A stretch of 48,793 nucleotides of DNA from Herbaspirillum lusitanum P6-12 (GTDB taxonomy: Bacteria > Pseudomonadota > Gammaproteobacteria > Burkholderiales > Burkholderiaceae_D). This document shows, in pieces, positions 1-8,028 of the stretch. The notes under the pieces were generated by a model. The model ran no database searches and was not told where the DNA came from. It worked only from the letters and a program-made list of their open reading frames with translations. The first letter of the stretch is position 1. Every line of letters starts with the position of its first letter. The position numbers and the translations under genes were made by a program. The stretch lies in contig NZ_AJHH01000051.1 of the NCBI RefSeq assembly GCF_000256565.1, positions 1 through 48,793 on the forward strand, read 5' to 3'.

Positions 1-4
1 ACCG

Positions 5-30
5 GGACGCTTCGGCGTCCTTTTTTATTT
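5..30 (+). terminator. Intrinsic terminator at the window's left edge
   Basis: A perfect 6-bp stem (GGACGC/GCGTCC) closed by a TTCG tetraloop is followed by a run of T. It would end a rightward transcript whose gene lies outside the window. Confidence 0.8.
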
Positions 31-218
31 TTCGACTTACGACGATCAGTAACAAAGATGTTGCATTGCTTGCATCTTGTCACAATCGCATTGTTCCTCA
101 GAAGAACTAAGCGTGCCGCAAGGCGTCCAAACGCCAGTCTTCGTTATTGCTTTCCTTTGCGCGTTCATGCACAGGACGGTACGAAACTCATCAATCCGTT
201 TTATTTCTGGAGATATCC

Positions 219-965
219 ATGTCGCGCTCAAGCCAACTATTATTCGCCGCCGTACTCGCCACAGCCACGATGGCGGCACATGCGCAATCAGCTCAAACCA
301 GCGGCACCATGGTCGTCATTCCTGCCTCGGGTGAACTTGTCGTGCCCAACGACGAAGCGCGCGCCACCCTGAACGTGGAGGAGCAGGACAAGGACAAAGC
401 CGCCGCCGCCTCGCGCGTCAACAAGAAGATGAAGCAGGGCATCGACGTCGTGAAGCGGCAAGACCCGCAAGCACAGCTCAAGACACGCGGCTATTACACC
501 TACGCGGTCTATGCCGAAGATCCGCGCCCGAGCAACAAGCCGCGTCCAATCGTCGGCTGGCGTGTGGGGCAATACCTCGACGTCACAACCACCAATCTGG
601 AAGGCCTGCCGCGTACCGTGGCAGCAGCGCAGGGTATCCTGGGACTCAACAACCTGCAATTCGGGCTGAGCCCGGCTGCCACCCGGAAGCTGGACGCCGA
701 CCTGATCAACGCAACCTTCAAGAATCTCAACGAGCGTATTGCATCGATTGCCGGCGCCATGGGGCGTCGCGGCAATGATGCCGTCCTGGAGACGGTGGAC
801 TTCGAAGGCTCGGGCAACTATGCTCAGAACGCTCCGGCGCCCAAGGCGATGATGATGCGTGCAATGGCCGATGCTCCCGCACAGGAAGCCGTGGCCGAGC
901 CGAGTTTCGAGCCGGGTGACACCACCATCGGCATGCATCTGGTCGGCAAGGTGCGTTTCAAGTAG
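219..965 (+). CDS. SIMPL (DUF541) domain periplasmic protein
   Basis: 248-residue protein. The first 22 or so residues form a signal peptide (MSRSS, then a hydrophobic stretch ending AAHA-QS), so it should be exported to the periplasm. The body has the SIMPL/DUF541 pattern: an N-terminal stretch with VPNDEA, a lysine/alanine helix with VNKKM, then RGYYTYAVY, a conserved PIVGWR region and a C-terminal GMHLVGKVRF strand. A methionine-rich patch (KAMMMRAM) lies near residue 210. I chose the ATG at 219 because GGAG sits 6 bases upstream and a signal peptide follows directly; an in-frame start at 147 has no such support. SIMPL proteins are poorly characterised; an envelope or stress role is family-level inference. 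Monocistronic as far as visible. Confidence 0.85.
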   Translation: MSRSSQLLFAAVLATATMAAHAQSAQTSGTMVVIPASGELVVPNDEARATLNVEEQDKDKAAAASRVNKKMKQGIDVVKRQDPQAQLKTRGYYTYAVYAEDPRPSNKPRPIVGWRVGQYLDVTTTNLEGLPRTVAAAQGILGLNNLQFGLSPAATRKLDADLINATFKNLNERIASIAGAMGRRGNDAVLETVDFEGSGNYAQNAPAPKAMMMRAMADAPAQEAVAEPSFEPGDTTIGMHLVGKVRFK

Positions 966-1050
966 TTGATGTGATGACATCGGGCGGCTTGCGGTGCGAG
1001 TCGTCCGATGCTCTCTCATGCACCGGCTGCTGCTGCGCCGTGATTCTGTC

Positions 1051-1083
1051 TTGCGTCTCTCTTGCGTCTCTCTTGCGTCTCTC
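1051..1083. repeat. Three tandem copies of an 11-bp unit
   Basis: The unit TTGCGTCTCTC occurs three times head to tail (1051-1061, 1062-1072, 1073-1083) with no mismatch. Non-coding; a possible variable-number tandem repeat. Confidence 0.9.
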
Positions 1084-1232
1084 CGCCCCAGTCCTTCGTT
1101 CCCATCGCCATTGTTCGCGTCAATCGACGTAATCGCGATAAAATAGGCCCTCATCAGAACAAGAATGGCTACCTCAGGCCACCAGGTCCCTCCGTTTTTC
1201 CTCCGGCCGGAATCTCTGGCTGTCATTCGCTG

Positions 1233-1254
1233 TCAACGGATAAATATCCGTTGA
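1233..1254. other. Perfect palindrome upstream of psd
   Basis: Arms TCAACGGATA and TATCCGTTGA are perfect inverted repeats separated by AA, ending 15 bases before the proposed psd -35 box. There is no T-run, so it is not a terminator. It has the size and symmetry of an operator, but no bound regulator can be named. Confidence 0.5.
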
Positions 1255-1269
1255 TTTGACTTGCGGTGC

Positions 1270-1298
1270 GTTACATTTCTTAGGCGCTCGTCTAGAAT
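1270..1298 (+). promoter_or_regulatory. Candidate psd-pssA promoter
   Basis: -35 GTTACA (1270-1275) and -10 TAGAAT (1293-1298) have a 17-bp spacer, about 50 bases before the psd start. Each box matches about 4-5 of 6 sigma-70 consensus positions. Confidence 0.4.
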
Positions 1299-1346
1299 AA
1301 GCACGCTTTAACATTTTGAAAACTATCAGCGACTATCGGAGCAACG

Positions 1347-1988
1347 TTGAATAACCACTATCCACATCCTATTATTGCCCGCGAAGGCTGGCCTTTTCTG
1401 GGCATTGCCGTTGTCGTCGCCGTTGTCGTCACCCTGATCGGTGGAGCATGGTCGATTCCGTTCTGGATCATCGCCTTGTTCGTGCTGCAATTCTTCCGTG
1501 ATCCTCCACGCACCATTCCACAGAATCCGAACGCCGTGCTGTCGCCAGCCGATGGCCGCATCGTCGTGGTTGCCAAAGCCCACGACCCTTACACCAATCG
1601 CGAAGCGCTGAAGATCAGCGTGTTCATGAACGTGTTCAACGTTCACTCCAACCGTGCCCCGGTGGATGGCAAGATCGAGACCGTGCAGTATTTCCCCGGC
1701 AAGTTTGTCAATGCCGACCTCGACAAGGCTTCGCTGGAAAATGAGCGCAATGCACTGGCGATCACTGCGGCCAACGGCCAAAGCGTGACCTGCGTGCAAG
1801 TGGCCGGCCTGATTGCCCGCCGCATCCTGTGCTACGTCAAGGCCGGCGACGTACTGGCGCGCGGCCAGCGTTACGGCTTCATCCGTTTCGGCTCGCGCGT
1901 TGACGTGTACCTGCCGTTGACGGCCACCCCGAAAGTGAGTGTCGGTGAAAAAGTCTCGGCCACGGAAACCATCCTGGCTGAATTCTGA
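1347..1988 (+). CDS. psd: Phosphatidylserine decarboxylase proenzyme
   Basis: 213 residues, the usual size of the short (type II) phosphatidylserine decarboxylases. It removes CO2 from phosphatidylserine to give phosphatidylethanolamine at the inner membrane. A hydrophobic N-terminal segment (about residues 15-50) should anchor it. The conserved LSPADGR motif lies at 65-71 and FMNVFNVH at 93-100. The self-cleavage site is Gly182-Ser183 in RFGSR; Ser183 becomes the pyruvoyl cofactor of the small alpha subunit. The start is TTG at 1347 with GGAG at 1338-1341. It is followed 29 bases later by pssA, which makes its substrate, so the two form one operon for PE synthesis. Confidence 0.95.
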   Translation: MNNHYPHPIIAREGWPFLGIAVVVAVVVTLIGGAWSIPFWIIALFVLQFFRDPPRTIPQNPNAVLSPADGRIVVVAKAHDPYTNREALKISVFMNVFNVHSNRAPVDGKIETVQYFPGKFVNADLDKASLENERNALAITAANGQSVTCVQVAGLIARRILCYVKAGDVLARGQRYGFIRFGSRVDVYLPLTATPKVSVGEKVSATETILAEF

Positions 1989-2017
1989 TCACCCGACGCA
2001 TATTGGACCGACTTCCC

Positions 2018-2884
2018 ATGGCAACTTTCCGCAGACGCAAAAACAAGGGCGCGATTCCGTTTCCGAAATCCTTGCGCAGCCATAAGACGCCGATGTATCC
2101 GGCCCAGCTGGAAGACGTCGACGGCGCGCCGATCGTGCGTCCGCGGCGTTCGCGCGGCATTTACCTGCTGCCCAATGCATTTACGACGGCGGCGTTGTTC
2201 TGCGGTTTCTACGCCATCGTGATGGCGATGAACCTGAAGTTCGACCATGCCTCCATTGCGATTTTCGTCGCCATGGTGCTGGACAGCCTGGACGGCCGCG
2301 TGGCGCGCATGACCAACACGCAAAGCGAATTCGGCGCCCAGTACGACAGCCTGTCCGACATGGTGTCGTTCGGCGCGGCACCGGCGCTGGTGGTGTATGA
2401 ATGGTCACTGCGCGGCATGGGCAAGCTGGGCTGGCTGGCGGCGTTCGTGTATTGCGTCGGCGGCGCATTGCGCCTGGCCCGCTTCAACACCAACATCGCG
2501 GTGGTCGACAAGCGTTACTTCCAGGGTTTGCCGAGTCCTGCGGCTGCGGCGCTGGTAGCCGGCTTCGTGTGGCTGATGGACGACCTGCGTTTCGCCGGCA
2601 CCGACTTGAGCTGGGCGGCGTGGATCATCACCTTGTATGCCGGCATCACGATGGTGACCAACGTACCGTTCTACAGTTTCAAGGACATCAACTTCCGCAA
2701 GCCGGTACCGTTCATCGCGGCCTTGCTGGTGGTGGTGCTCCTGGTGGTGATCTCCAGCGATCCGTCCAAGGTGCTGTTCGGCCTGTTTGTCCTGTACGGT
2801 TTGTCCGGCTACATCGTGTATGCCTGGCGCAAGATCAAGGGCAAGCCCGTCAGCATCGTGCAGACGGAACACGAAGAAAAATAG
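2018..2884 (+). CDS. pssA: CDP-diacylglycerol-serine O-phosphatidyltransferase
   Basis: 288 residues. It joins serine to CDP-diacylglycerol to form phosphatidylserine, the step before psd. The CDP-alcohol phosphatidyltransferase signature DG-x2-AR-x8-G-x3-D-x3-D is complete at about residues 92-114, so the metal-binding aspartates are all present. Several membrane helices follow (to about residue 270). The N-terminus is basic and cytoplasmic (MATFRRRKNK). I prefer ATG 2018 to the upstream in-frame TTG at 2003, although neither has a strong ribosome site. An intrinsic terminator follows 22 bases after the stop. Confidence 0.95.
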   Translation: MATFRRRKNKGAIPFPKSLRSHKTPMYPAQLEDVDGAPIVRPRRSRGIYLLPNAFTTAALFCGFYAIVMAMNLKFDHASIAIFVAMVLDSLDGRVARMTNTQSEFGAQYDSLSDMVSFGAAPALVVYEWSLRGMGKLGWLAAFVYCVGGALRLARFNTNIAVVDKRYFQGLPSPAAAALVAGFVWLMDDLRFAGTDLSWAAWIITLYAGITMVTNVPFYSFKDINFRKPVPFIAALLVVVLLVVISSDPSKVLFGLFVLYGLSGYIVYAWRKIKGKPVSIVQTEHEEK

Positions 2885-2906
2885 CCTTCAGGCAATTAAA
2901 GTCGAT

Positions 2907-2942
2907 AAAAACCGCCGCAGCGCAAGCCCGGCGGTTTTTTTC
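2907..2942 (+). terminator. Intrinsic terminator after pssA
   Basis: A 10-bp perfect stem (AAAACCGCCG/CGGCGGTTTT) with an 11-base loop, followed by more T. Ends the psd-pssA transcript. Confidence 0.9.
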
Positions 2943-3015
2943 CGTCATGGATAGAGCAACCGGCTGCGGTTGTCACTGTTGCATCGAAAAACATCCGCTT
3001 GGCTGCTAGACTGAA

Positions 3016-3043
3016 ATGGAAGGACTGATATGGAAGGACTGAT
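3016..3043 (+). repeat. Two tandem copies of a 14-bp unit
   Basis: ATGGAAGGACTGAT is repeated exactly at 3016-3029 and 3030-3043, just before the start region of the gene at 3062. Confidence 0.85.
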
Positions 3044-3061
3044 TCAGCCGGCGAGGACCTG

Positions 3062-3565
3062 ATGGCCATTGCAATCAACAGTTCGTTTACCGCCAGCGTT
3101 CCAGCTGCCTATGGAGGCAGCACGCCGGTGATCGACCTCGGCCTGAGCCCGGCTGCGATCAGTACGGCGGTGGCGCTGACCAATGCCGGATCGGTGGTTG
3201 TCAGTATCAGTGGCGCACCCGCCGGATCGGTCACCTATACGGCAGCCGGTTTGTTGCGTGAAATCTCTTTTTCAGGCGTGCCCGCGCCAAGACCATCGCC
3301 GCAAGTTGTGCAGCAGGAACGGCAACCGTCCGCAGCAGCCAACTCGACGTCTGCGAGTTCACCCGCGAATGATGGGCAGCAACAGGACCAGAGCCAGCCC
3401 AGCGTGGATGGCGTCTACAACGGCAGCGGTGTCTTCACGCCGACCAGCGGCCTCCCGCCGCAAGTCGCTGGCGTCTTGCGCAGCGATCCGGGCTTGTCGG
3501 CCATTGCGGCCAACGACTCGTTCGTTACGGGCGTTGTCGGCACGCTGGTGTCGACCAGCGCCTGA
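3062..3565 (+). CDS. Hypothetical low-complexity protein
   Basis: 167 residues that I do not recognise. The ATG at 3062 has GAGGA at 3053-3057. The first 75 residues are rich in Ala, Ser, Val and Gly with alternating small and hydrophobic residues. The middle (about 75-115) is a Pro/Ser/Gln-rich linker with runs such as GQQQDQSQ. The C-terminal 50 residues are again Gly/Val/Ser-rich and include SGVFTPTSGLPPQVAGVL. No classical signal peptide or membrane helix is evident. The composition suggests a surface or linker-type protein, but no function can be assigned. It ends exactly where the convergent hydrolase gene ends. Confidence 0.6.
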   Translation: MAIAINSSFTASVPAAYGGSTPVIDLGLSPAAISTAVALTNAGSVVVSISGAPAGSVTYTAAGLLREISFSGVPAPRPSPQVVQQERQPSAAANSTSASSPANDGQQQDQSQPSVDGVYNGSGVFTPTSGLPPQVAGVLRSDPGLSAIAANDSFVTGVVGTLVSTSA

Positions 3566-4294
3566 TCATTTTTCTTCCCGGTTTTCCAATTTCCCCGCAC
3601 TGATGGCGGTGGCGATGCGTCGCCGCAGTCCGGCGTCTTGCGCGATTTTTTCGCTGAGGCGGTGGTCTGCGCCGGGCAGGTCGATCAGCCTTCGGAAGCG
3701 CGCCGACTGCGCCGCGTCCATCAACAGATCGGCGACGTCGTACGGTATCACGGTGTCGTCGAGCGCGCGGATGATCGTCAGCCCGCCGCGATAGCTGCGG
3801 ATCAATTCCAGCGTTTCCGCATCTCGCCAGCTGGCGGGGCGCCGTATCGCGGCGGAGAACGCCGGACCGAACGGCAACGCAAAGGCCGCCCGATCGTAAA
3901 TCGCACCGACCATCAGGACCACATGATCGATGTCGCCGGCATCGCTGCAAGCCAGGCGAATGGCGATTTCGCCGCTCATGCTGACGCCGACGACGGTGTG
4001 GACGCGATGTTCCGGATCGAGGTGTTGCCGTGCTTGTTCAGCCTGGCGCAGACGTTTCTGCAGCGAGCCCGGCGTGTGGGCGCTGCTCTCGCCATGACCG
4101 GAAAAATCGAAGGCGATGCTGCCAAGGCCGAGCGTCGCAAGCTCTTCCCGCAGCAGGCGCTGGCGTTGGCGCTGGCTTTGTCCGGCGCCATGCAGGAACA
4201 GTGCTCCAGGCACGTCCATCGAATTCGTCGCGTCCAGGATGTCGCCGACAATGGTCTCGTCGTCGACTGTCAGCTCAAAGCGCCGCTCGTTCAT
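3566..4294 (-). CDS. Alpha/beta hydrolase (serine hydrolase fold)
   Basis: 242 residues. The fold signs are LFLHGAG (33-39, oxyanion region), FDFSGHGES (62-70), a nucleophile elbow GVSMSG with probable nucleophile Ser105, an acid at Asp179/Asp180 (ALDDTVIP) and His211 (GADHRLS). It is therefore a cytoplasmic esterase, peptidase or lipase-like hydrolase of unknown substrate. Its start ATG overlaps the TGA stop of the upstream diguanylate cyclase (ATGA at 4291-4294), so it is translationally coupled to it. Convergent with, and abutting, the hypothetical gene at 3062-3565. Confidence 0.8.
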   Translation of the reverse strand: MNERRFELTVDDETIVGDILDATNSMDVPGALFLHGAGQSQRQRQRLLREELATLGLGSIAFDFSGHGESSAHTPGSLQKRLRQAEQARQHLDPEHRVHTVVGVSMSGEIAIRLACSDAGDIDHVVLMVGAIYDRAAFALPFGPAFSAAIRRPASWRDAETLELIRSYRGGLTIIRALDDTVIPYDVADLLMDAAQSARFRRLIDLPGADHRLSEKIAQDAGLRRRIATAISAGKLENREEK

Positions 4295-5793
4295 TCCGGA
4301 GAGTTGTGCCGCCGTTCGTTGCCCGGCGTCTTGGCGTAGTAGGAGCGTTTGTCTTCATACATCAGCGCATCCGCGCGCTGCACTGTCGTCTCCAGGCGTT
4401 CGCCGTGCTGGCTGGTGGCGCTGCCCATGGAAAGGCTCAGCGGCGAGCCGGAGTAATACTGATTGTTGATGTCGATCAGGCTCTGGATGTTTTCCATCAT
4501 GGCGATGGCGCCGCGTTCGTCGGTGGCCGGCATCAGGATGGCGAACTCGTCGCCGCCAATGCGCGCCGCGTGGATGGGACGGTCCGCCGCCTTGCCCAGC
4601 ACTTCGCCAATGCGACGCAGCAGGGCATCGCCGGCAGCGTGGCCGAGCTGATCGTTGACTTCCTTGAGGCCGTTGAGATCGGCCATGATGACGCTGACCG
4701 GGAGCGGCCCCTTGCGCTCCAGACGATTCATCTCATCGACCATGAAGGCGCGGTTGTGCAGCTTGGTCAGCTCGTCGTGCTTGCCGAGGAATTCGAGATA
4801 GGCTTCGGCCTTCTTGCGCGCGGTGATGTCGGTCAGCGCGACCAGCACCAGATCCCAATTTTCTTCGTGGCCGGGGAACACCGAGAACTGCAGATGCACG
4901 TGCAACTGCTCGCCATTGAGTGCGTAGTTCACCACTTCACGCTGGTGGAACAGATTGCCATGCCACAGCTCGCCCAGCTGCTCGTTGAAATGCGGGCGCA
5001 TGTCGTCGCGGAACACCTCGCTCAGGCGCGACAGCAAGGTCTGCTTGTCGGGCGCATGGAACATCGTCAGCGTCTGCTGGTTGACGTCGATGACGCGGAT
5101 CTCCTGCATGCAGCGCTCGACGAACTCCGGATGCACATCGGTGAACACGCGGAAATCCTTGATGCCGATCTGGCGCAAGTCGCCGAACAGGCGCTTGACC
5201 GCACTGAAATCTTCCACCCAGAGAGAAATCGGCGAGTACTCGAACAGCCCGCGTGCATAGTCTTCGCTGTGCGTCAGCTTGCGCCGCGCGGTTTCGCGTT
5301 CGGTGACGTTTTCCACCGCCAGCAACACGCGCTCCCAGCTATCTTCATAGCCGGGCAGGATACGGGCGTTGAGCTGGATGTCGAGGCGCTTGCCGGACAA
5401 CGTGTAATTGACGCTGTGGCTGGAGAATTCGTGCTTGCCTTCCCACACCTGCAGCAGTTCTTCGATATGCGTGTGCAGCATGTCGTCGCGGAATACCTTG
5501 TCGAGGTTGGCGATCAGATGCGCCAGGTTGTCGGCCTCGAACAATTGCAAGGTCTTGCTGTTGACTTGCAGGACGCGGATGTTCAGGGTGCATTCGTGGA
5601 CGCGCGACAGGTCGGCCTGCAAGTAGCTGCGCAAATCGGTGACGCCGGCTTCGCGCCAGGCCTCGAGCAGTTTTTTGACGCCGCTGAAATCTTCCAGCCA
5701 CATGGAGACGGGAGCCAGCTCAAACATCTCCGCATTGACGAGTTCGTCATCTGCGGTGACGGCATTGTCGGGAGTGCGGCTTTGATTCTGCAT
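4291..5793 (-). CDS. Diguanylate cyclase with duplicated PAS sensor
   Basis: 500 residues from the ATG at 5793. Two PAS-type sensor domains (about residues 22-170 and 180-326) are internal duplicates of each other: both contain a W-EDFS-VK motif, a VFRDDM motif and a closing VENVT/LTDIT segment about 157 residues apart. A GGDEF domain (about 335-495) carries an intact signature GGDEF at 413-417, so it should make cyclic di-GMP from two GTP. The inhibitory I-site expected just before it (R-x-x-D) reads RPIH, so product inhibition is probably missing. No membrane segment, so it senses a cytoplasmic signal. It is the first gene of a two-gene unit with the alpha/beta hydrolase. An upstream in-frame extension to 5853 looks unlike coding sequence. 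Confidence 0.88.
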   Translation of the reverse strand: MQNQSRTPDNAVTADDELVNAEMFELAPVSMWLEDFSGVKKLLEAWREAGVTDLRSYLQADLSRVHECTLNIRVLQVNSKTLQLFEADNLAHLIANLDKVFRDDMLHTHIEELLQVWEGKHEFSSHSVNYTLSGKRLDIQLNARILPGYEDSWERVLLAVENVTERETARRKLTHSEDYARGLFEYSPISLWVEDFSAVKRLFGDLRQIGIKDFRVFTDVHPEFVERCMQEIRVIDVNQQTLTMFHAPDKQTLLSRLSEVFRDDMRPHFNEQLGELWHGNLFHQREVVNYALNGEQLHVHLQFSVFPGHEENWDLVLVALTDITARKKAEAYLEFLGKHDELTKLHNRAFMVDEMNRLERKGPLPVSVIMADLNGLKEVNDQLGHAAGDALLRRIGEVLGKAADRPIHAARIGGDEFAILMPATDERGAIAMMENIQSLIDINNQYYSGSPLSLSMGSATSQHGERLETTVQRADALMYEDKRSYYAKTPGNERRHNSPE

Positions 5794-5926
5794 AACGATG
5801 AAGAAGGGTGGGTGACGCAATAGTGTAATGCCTTTAATGCAATGCACCCACATTCTTCAGGGTTAATTCACGTATTTTTTGATGAGAATTATGCAATTTT
5901 GCAAGGTGAACGCCAGTAGTCAATTC

Positions 5927-6292
5927 TTATCGCGACGCCAGCAATTGCAGCGCCATGTTGCGCAAGCGCCGAACCGGCGCCGATGCCATCCGTACCAGGG
6001 ATTCCAGCGAAAAGTAGCGCGTCGGCAAGCTGGCATAATGCAGAACTTCCGCCGCGCGCGTTGCATGCAGGCAAGTCCATCCGCCGCGTTCGATCTGGTA
6101 GTGCTGGCCTTCGTGGACCGTGGACAAAGTCCTCAATACGGCGTCGGACAGCCATTCGGGCGACTCGCGCAGGCGGATGCTGCCGGCTTGCACCACCAGC
6201 ACGGCATCGCGGCGGCTCCACAAGTAATAGCTTTGGCCGGTGCTGAGCTGGATCCGGGTCGGAGCGGTCTGAGGGCTGTCGGTTGTGCGCAT
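5927..6292 (-). CDS. DUF2917 family protein
   Basis: 121 residues from the ATG at 6292, preceded by AGGGA. The sequence around LSTGQSYYLWSRRDAVLVVQ, GSIRLRESPEWL and YQIERGGWTCL resembles the small cupin-like DUF2917 proteins. No function is established. It is divergent from the MocR regulator at 6466, with 173 bp between the two starts; that arrangement suggests it may be a target of that regulator. The diguanylate cyclase lies downstream on the same strand after 133 bp. Confidence 0.65.
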   Translation of the reverse strand: MRTTDSPQTAPTRIQLSTGQSYYLWSRRDAVLVVQAGSIRLRESPEWLSDAVLRTLSTVHEGQHYQIERGGWTCLHATRAAEVLHYASLPTRYFSLESLVRMASAPVRRLRNMALQLLASR

Positions 6293-6465
6293 GATGTTTC
6301 CCTGTTGGTTGGCGTAGGGATAGTCTAGGCAAGAGCGAGCATGCGAAACAGGCACAGCCCGTTGTCATGTGAATCGAAACAGCAGGCATTTTTTTGATCT
6401 GTTATCGTCTGTTTTCGATCGCTCTGTATCTATCGCCGCCATCCCGGAACGCTGAAGATTCATCC

Positions 6466-7968
6466 ATGGACATGCAACCACCCCCGTTCGCCGCTGCTGC
6501 GGCCACATCCGCACTCACGCCGGTAGCGCCACCCGCGTTGCCGATTTACCGTCGGCTGGCCGAGCACTACCTGTCGGCGATCCAGTCGGGCACGCTGGCG
6601 CCCGGCGACCGCATGCCGTCGGTGCGCGACCTGATGCGCCAGCACCATGTCAGCCTGTCGACCGCGCTGCAGACCTTGCGTCATCTGGAAGAAGGCGGCT
6701 GGCTGGAAGCGCGTCCGCGTTCCGGCTATTTCGTGCGCCAGCCGCGCCGCGCCACGATCCGGCCGGTGGGTGAGCCCAACATTCTGGCGCCGCTCGATCC
6801 CGCCCAATATGTGGGGATTCACGAGCAGGTCTCCGATTTCATCGCGCGCCGGCAATTGCAGGCCCCCACCATTGATCTGAGCGGCATGACCTGCGCGCCC
6901 GAGCTGTATGCCGTCGAAGCGCTCAAGAACGCCGCCATCCGCGCCTTGCGCGAGCAGCCTTCCTTGCTCACCAGCGCCATGCCAATCAACGGCAACGCCA
7001 CATTCCGCCAGGTGGTGGCGCGCCGGGCGCTCAACGCGGGCATTCGCATCGGCGCCGATGACGTGGTGGTCACGCACGGCTGCATCGAGGCGCTCAACCT
7101 GGCGCTGCGCGCGGTGGCACAGGCGGGCGATACCATCGCGGTGGAGTCGCCGACCTATTTCGGCCTGTTGCAGACGCTGGAAAGCCTGGGCATGCGCGCG
7201 CTGGAGATTCCGACCAGTCCGCAGACCGGGATTTCGATCGAGGCGCTCGAACTGGCCATCCAGACGTACGGCAACATCAAGGCGGTGGTGGTGGTGCCGA
7301 CCCTGCAGAATCCGCTCGGCTGCATCATGCCCGACGCGCACAAGGAACGCCTGGTGGCGCTGTGCGAGCGTTGTGCGGTGCCGCTGATCGAAGACGACGC
7401 CTACAGCGAACTGGCCGACGGCGACGTCGCGCCGAGCGCCGCCAAGGTCTGGGACCGCAGCGGCAATGTGATTTATTGCGCCTCGCTCAACAAGGTGCTG
7501 GCGCCGGGCATGCGGCTGGGCTGGATGACCAGCGGCAAATGGCATGAGCGGGTCAAGATGCTCAAATTCGCCTATACCCGCGCCAACGAGGAATGGACCC
7601 AGATCACCGCCGCCAACTACATGGGATCGCCTGCTTACGATCGCCACCTGCGGCGCTTGCGCGGCAGCTTGAAAGAACAGCGCGAGCAGATGGCGGAAGC
7701 GATCGCCGGCTACTTCCCGCCGGAGACGCGTCTGAGCGTGCCCAACGGCGGCGTCGGCTTGTGGGTGGAGTTGCCGCGCGGGCTGTCGTCCAAGGCGGTG
7801 TTCGCCGCCGCGCTCAATCAGGGCATCGGGGTGTCGCCCGGCGTGATCTTTTCCAATTCAGACCGTTTCGATCACTACCTGCGCCTGTGCTGCGGCAAGC
7901 CGTTTACGCACGAGCTGGATCAGGCCTTGCGCAAGCTGGGCGGAATTGTGGAGCGCATGCCGGGCTGA
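6466..7968 (+). CDS. MocR/GntR-type regulator with aminotransferase-like domain
   Basis: 500 residues from the ATG at 6466. An N-terminal GntR winged helix (about 26-92, with GDRMPSVRDL and VSLSTALQTL) is joined to a fold-type I aminotransferase domain (about 130-495). The PLP-binding lysine is Lys343 in SLNKVLAPGMRLGW; NPLG (282-285) and EDDAY (309-313) complete the PLP site. Proteins of this architecture are transcription factors that sense an amine or PLP-linked ligand. The divergent DUF2917 gene is a plausible target, but the effector is unknown. A terminator follows. Confidence 0.88.
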   Translation: MDMQPPPFAAAAATSALTPVAPPALPIYRRLAEHYLSAIQSGTLAPGDRMPSVRDLMRQHHVSLSTALQTLRHLEEGGWLEARPRSGYFVRQPRRATIRPVGEPNILAPLDPAQYVGIHEQVSDFIARRQLQAPTIDLSGMTCAPELYAVEALKNAAIRALREQPSLLTSAMPINGNATFRQVVARRALNAGIRIGADDVVVTHGCIEALNLALRAVAQAGDTIAVESPTYFGLLQTLESLGMRALEIPTSPQTGISIEALELAIQTYGNIKAVVVVPTLQNPLGCIMPDAHKERLVALCERCAVPLIEDDAYSELADGDVAPSAAKVWDRSGNVIYCASLNKVLAPGMRLGWMTSGKWHERVKMLKFAYTRANEEWTQITAANYMGSPAYDRHLRRLRGSLKEQREQMAEAIAGYFPPETRLSVPNGGVGLWVELPRGLSSKAVFAAALNQGIGVSPGVIFSNSDRFDHYLRLCCGKPFTHELDQALRKLGGIVERMPG

Positions 7969-7991
7969 GCAACAGCGGCATGCGGCTGTCG

Positions 7992-8028
7992 AAAAAGCTT
8001 TCCTGCTGCGGCCGGAGAGCTTTTTTTT
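7992..8028 (+). terminator. Intrinsic terminator after the MocR gene
   Basis: The stem AAAAGCTTTCC pairs with GGAGAGCTTTT with one mismatch and is followed by eight T. Confidence 0.75.

Larger units (their letters stand above)
966..1346. other. Intergenic region of about 380 bp without a gene
   Basis: No convincing coding frame. It holds an 11-bp triple tandem repeat, a 22-bp palindrome and the likely psd promoter, each listed separately. Confidence 0.6.

Noticed and set aside
1062-1259. Small open frame between the SIMPL gene and psd
   Set aside because: It spans a tandem repeat and the palindrome, has no ribosome site, and its protein resembles nothing.
4030-5823. Open frame of about 600 codons on the plus strand across the diguanylate cyclase and hydrolase genes
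   Set aside because: Lies opposite two genes with clear conserved motifs; no domain or ribosome site of its own.
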